Assembly: GCF_943913915.1 (NCBI RefSeq)
Contig: NZ_CALUAA010000004.1
Coordinates: forward strand, 1 to 64,000
DNA length: 64,000 bases
Source: an uncultured Peptoniphilus sp.
GTDB lineage: Bacteria > Bacillota > Clostridia > Tissierellales > Peptoniphilaceae
Reading direction: 5' to 3'
The notes under the pieces are model-generated. The model was not told where the DNA came from. It made no database searches and was given only the letters and a program-made list of their open reading frames with translations. Shown piece after piece: positions 61,805-64,000 of this stretch; the first letter of the stretch is position 1; every line of letters begins with the position of its first letter. The position numbers were made by a program, and so were the translations under genes.

Positions 61805-62523
61805 GGCAATTTTTTGTAGAGGAAAAACCCGTTATCGGACAATATTCGAGACTGGATAAAGAGGACAGTTTCCACCTTCTCCGCGTGCTCCGAAAAGAAG
61901 AAGGGGCGGAGATTCTTCTCGCCTATGAAGGTATGCAGTTTTTAGGTAAACTTCACACTATCGAAGGTGAGGCCTTCGTCATGGTGGAGAAACAGCTCCG
62001 GGAAAAAGAGAATCGAGGCCGTCTCGTTCTTTGCCAAGGTGTGGGGAAGAGCCAGAAGACGGAGCTTGTTTTAAAACACGCTACTGAATGCGGTATCGAC
62101 GGCTTCATTCCCATTCAAACCGATCGTTCCGTCTCCAATCTTTCGAAGAAATACGAAGGCAAGCGGAAGCGATTTGAAAAGATTGCAGAAGAGGCGGCTA
62201 AACAATCCAATCGTCGGCTTATTCCTGAAATTGGCGATCTCTGGACGGTAGATGATCTAGTGGAAAATCTGGGAGAAGAGGACGTCCTTGTCGTCTGTTA
62301 CGAAGATGAAGAGGAGCGGGACATAATGGATCTTTCCTTTTCAGGAGAGGGAACGGTCTATCTCTTGATCGGTGCGGAAGGAGGATTGGCTCCGAGAGAA
62401 ATAGAACTTCTCGAGGATAAGGGAATTTTCGTCACTATGGGAGATTCGATTTTACGAACCGAGACGGCGGGCATCGTTGCCTCCTATGTTTTGCGCCGTT
62501 TAATGGAAAGGGGAAGAGATTGA
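61801..62523 (+). CDS. rsmE: RsmE, 16S rRNA m3U1498 methyltransferase
   Basis: This 240-residue SPOUT-fold enzyme has the knot segment VYLLIGAEGGLAPREIELL and DSILRTETAGIVASYVL. Its N-terminal PUA-like domain includes LRVLRKEEGAEI. The start is TTG at 61801, overlapping the prmA stop by four bases, giving MRQFFVEEK. It overlaps mtaB by four bases. Confidence 0.94.
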   Translation: MRQFFVEEKPVIGQYSRLDKEDSFHLLRVLRKEEGAEILLAYEGMQFLGKLHTIEGEAFVMVEKQLREKENRGRLVLCQGVGKSQKTELVLKHATECGIDGFIPIQTDRSVSNLSKKYEGKRKRFEKIAEEAAKQSNRRLIPEIGDLWTVDDLVENLGEEDVLVVCYEDEEERDIMDLSFSGEGTVYLLIGAEGGLAPREIELLEDKGIFVTMGDSILRTETAGIVASYVLRRLMERGRD

Positions 62524-63842
62524 GACGCTTTAAAATTTATACGCTGGGTTGCAAAGTGAATCAATACGAAACCGAAGCCGTGGAAGAAATGCTCGAAGGG
62601 GAGGGATATATTCTCGACACGGAAGAGGATGCCGATGTGGTGCTTATTAACACCTGCACCGTAACCAACGAAAGCGATCGAAAGAGTCGGCAAATTATTC
62701 GTCGCCACAAGCGCAAAAATCCTCACTGTAAAGTGGTGGTCTTCGGTTGCTACGCTCAGGTTTCTGAAGAGGAAGTGGCGGAAATCGAAGGCGTGGACTT
62801 AGTTCTCGGCACGAAAAATCGCGGAGAACTGCCCCGCCATTTAGAGGAATTATTTAAAGGTGCGGATCAGATCGTCGATGTGGAAAAACACGCCCAGGGA
62901 GATCCCTTTGAAGACCTCGCCATAAAGGAAGTGGAGGGTCGCACGAGAGCCTATATGAAAGTGCAGGACGGCTGCAATCAATACTGCTCTTATTGCATCA
63001 TCCCTTACGCACGGGGCTTTATTCGCTCAAGAGACATAGAGGACGCCGTCAAAGAGGCGGAACGCCTCGGGAAGAACGGCTTTCGGGAAGTGGTGCTTAC
63101 GGGAATCCACATCGGAAGTTACGGAAAAGATTTGGAAGAAGATCTTTCCCTTGTGGATTTAATCGAAGCAATCGATGAGGTGGAGGGAATTGATCGCATC
63201 CGCCTCTCTTCTGTTGAGCCCATGACCATAACTGACGAGTTTTTAAAACGGGTAAAAGAGTTGAAAAGTTTTATGCCCCACTTCCATTTATCCCTTCAAA
63301 GCGGCGCCGGCCAAACGCTTAAGGATATGAACCGCAATTACACCCCCGATGAATACCGGGAGACCGTCAAGCGTATTCGTAAGTATTATCCCGATGCTGG
63401 GATCACCACCGATGTGATCGTAGGCTTTCCCGGGGAAAGTGATGAGGATTTTAAGGAAAGCTATGAGTTTGTAAAAGAAATGGCCTTCAGCGATCTCCAC
63501 GTCTTCCCCTACAGCCGTAGAAAAAATACGCCGGCGGCCAAGCGGAAGGATCAAATTCACGGGGATGTTAAAAAAAAGCGCGCCCGGGAGATGATCGAAC
63601 TTGGAAGAGAAATGCACCGGAAGTTTATTGAAAAACTTGCAGGTGAAAGCTATCCCGTGCTGTTTGAAGAAGAAAAAGACGATCTCTACTTCGGCTATAC
63701 GCCAAATTATTTGCGTGTCGCCGTGAATAGCGATAAAAATCTTCAGAACCATCTTGAATATGTTACAATTGAGGGAGAAGATGACGGCCAATTAATGGGT
63801 CGCATCGGAAAGGAGAATGAGCATGGATTGTCTGTTTTGTAA
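62520..63842 (+). CDS. mtaB: MtaB, tRNA t6A37 methylthiotransferase
   Basis: This 440-residue radical-SAM methylthiotransferase makes ms2t6A37 in tRNAs reading ANN codons. The N-terminal UPF0004 domain has TLGCKVNQYETEAVEE, NTCTVTNESDRKSRQ and GCYAQ; the radical-SAM motif is CNQYCSYCIIPYARG. A TRAM-like C-terminus follows. The start is TTG at 62520 overlapping rsmE, and hinT begins inside its last 20 bases. The prmA-rsmE-mtaB order matches yqeT-yqeU-yqeV of Bacillus. Confidence 0.95.
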   Translation: MRRFKIYTLGCKVNQYETEAVEEMLEGEGYILDTEEDADVVLINTCTVTNESDRKSRQIIRRHKRKNPHCKVVVFGCYAQVSEEEVAEIEGVDLVLGTKNRGELPRHLEELFKGADQIVDVEKHAQGDPFEDLAIKEVEGRTRAYMKVQDGCNQYCSYCIIPYARGFIRSRDIEDAVKEAERLGKNGFREVVLTGIHIGSYGKDLEEDLSLVDLIEAIDEVEGIDRIRLSSVEPMTITDEFLKRVKELKSFMPHFHLSLQSGAGQTLKDMNRNYTPDEYRETVKRIRKYYPDAGITTDVIVGFPGESDEDFKESYEFVKEMAFSDLHVFPYSRRKNTPAAKRKDQIHGDVKKKRAREMIELGREMHRKFIEKLAGESYPVLFEEEKDDLYFGYTPNYLRVAVNSDKNLQNHLEYVTIEGEDDGQLMGRIGKENEHGLSVL

Positions 63843-64000
63843 AATTATTGCCGGCGAGATTCCATCGGATTGTCTCTACGAAGACGATAAGATCTTCGTC
63901 TTTCGTGACATCGAGCCTCAAGCACCCACTCATTTTTTGGTGATTCCCAAAAAACATATCGATTCCCTCGATACCCTGGAAGATGAAGACAGCGAACTGA
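63823..64000 (+). CDS. HIT-family hydrolase (HinT-like), 3' end outside the window
   Basis: About 59 residues are visible: MDCLFCKIIAGEIPSDCLYE, then FRDIEPQAPTHFLVIPKKHI. This is the start of a histidine-triad nucleotide-binding protein with a Cys pair (CLFC). The catalytic HxHxH triad lies beyond the edge. AAGGAGA precedes the ATG. It overlaps mtaB by 20 bases. Confidence 0.9.
   Translation, partial: MDCLFCKIIAGEIPSDCLYEDDKIFVFRDIEPQAPTHFLVIPKKHIDSLDTLEDEDSEL

Noticed and set aside
1..64000. CRISPR array, rRNA, tRNA, integron or toxin-antitoxin pair
   Set aside because: Looked for repeat-spacer periodicity, tRNA-like T-loops and paired small toxin genes; nothing convincing was seen.

Overview
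The window looks like a chromosomal core segment of an anaerobic, low-to-moderate-GC Bacillota, probably in the Clostridia/Tissierellia. The reasons are [FeFe]-hydrogenase maturation genes, an NfnAB-type bifurcating transhydrogenase, a T-box before ileS, CIRCE/HrcA heat-shock control, TTG/GTG starts behind strong Shine-Dalgarno sequences, and many promoters with an extended -10 (TGnTATAAT). A Peptoniphilaceae-like anaerobe is my best guess; the genus cannot be fixed from this sequence alone. No rRNA, tRNA, CRISPR array, intact insertion sequence or prophage was seen.

Layout. 1-3304: hydrogenase-maturation operon (TM1266-type regulator, a wrecked hydE remnant, hydG, hydF). 3365-17562: the classic Bacillota block glmU-prs-pth-mfd-prsA-mazG-hup-rqcP-divIC-S1 protein-tilS-hpt-ftsH, covering cell-wall precursor, PRPP, translation quality control, DNA repair and division. 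17717-27382: an M16C metalloprotease (minus strand), an SAF-domain oxidoreductase, an Rrf2 regulator, a T-box-controlled type 2 IleRS, a histidine phosphatase and a D-cysteine desulfhydrase-like enzyme. 27383-28867: an AT-rich island with a four-helix membrane protein, bracketed by two near-identical terminator repeats. 28868-34072: an EF-G paralogue, a two-component system and three small membrane proteins. 34132-37296: an MFS transporter, a phospholipase C-like protein and a TPR protein with a His/Cys-rich tail. 37297-37970: a gene-poor gap with a 52-bp direct repeat. 37971-42660: nfnAB divergent from thrCB. 42801-47517: two tandem YhgE/Pip membrane proteins. 47556-64000: a degenerate AlaX-like protein, then comEC-holA-rpsT-lepB-lepA-hemW-hrcA-grpE-dnaK-dnaJ-prmA-rsmE-mtaB-hinT.

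How it fits together. Most genes are housekeeping and sit in old conserved clusters. In both large clusters the sporulation genes found at these places in Bacillus (fin, spoVT, yabP/yabQ, spoIIE; gpr, spoIIP) are absent, so the organism is probably asporogenous. Points that stand out are: the decayed hydE beside a HydF lacking the usual NKxD motif; an IleRS whose class I signature reads GIHH instead of HxGH; a dead-looking AlaX protein with all four zinc ligands replaced; two CIRCE operators before hrcA; and a two-component operon and its downstream membrane cassette with promoters that carry the same 10-bp motif at exactly the same distance from the -10 box. This last module is the best candidate for an undescribed system.
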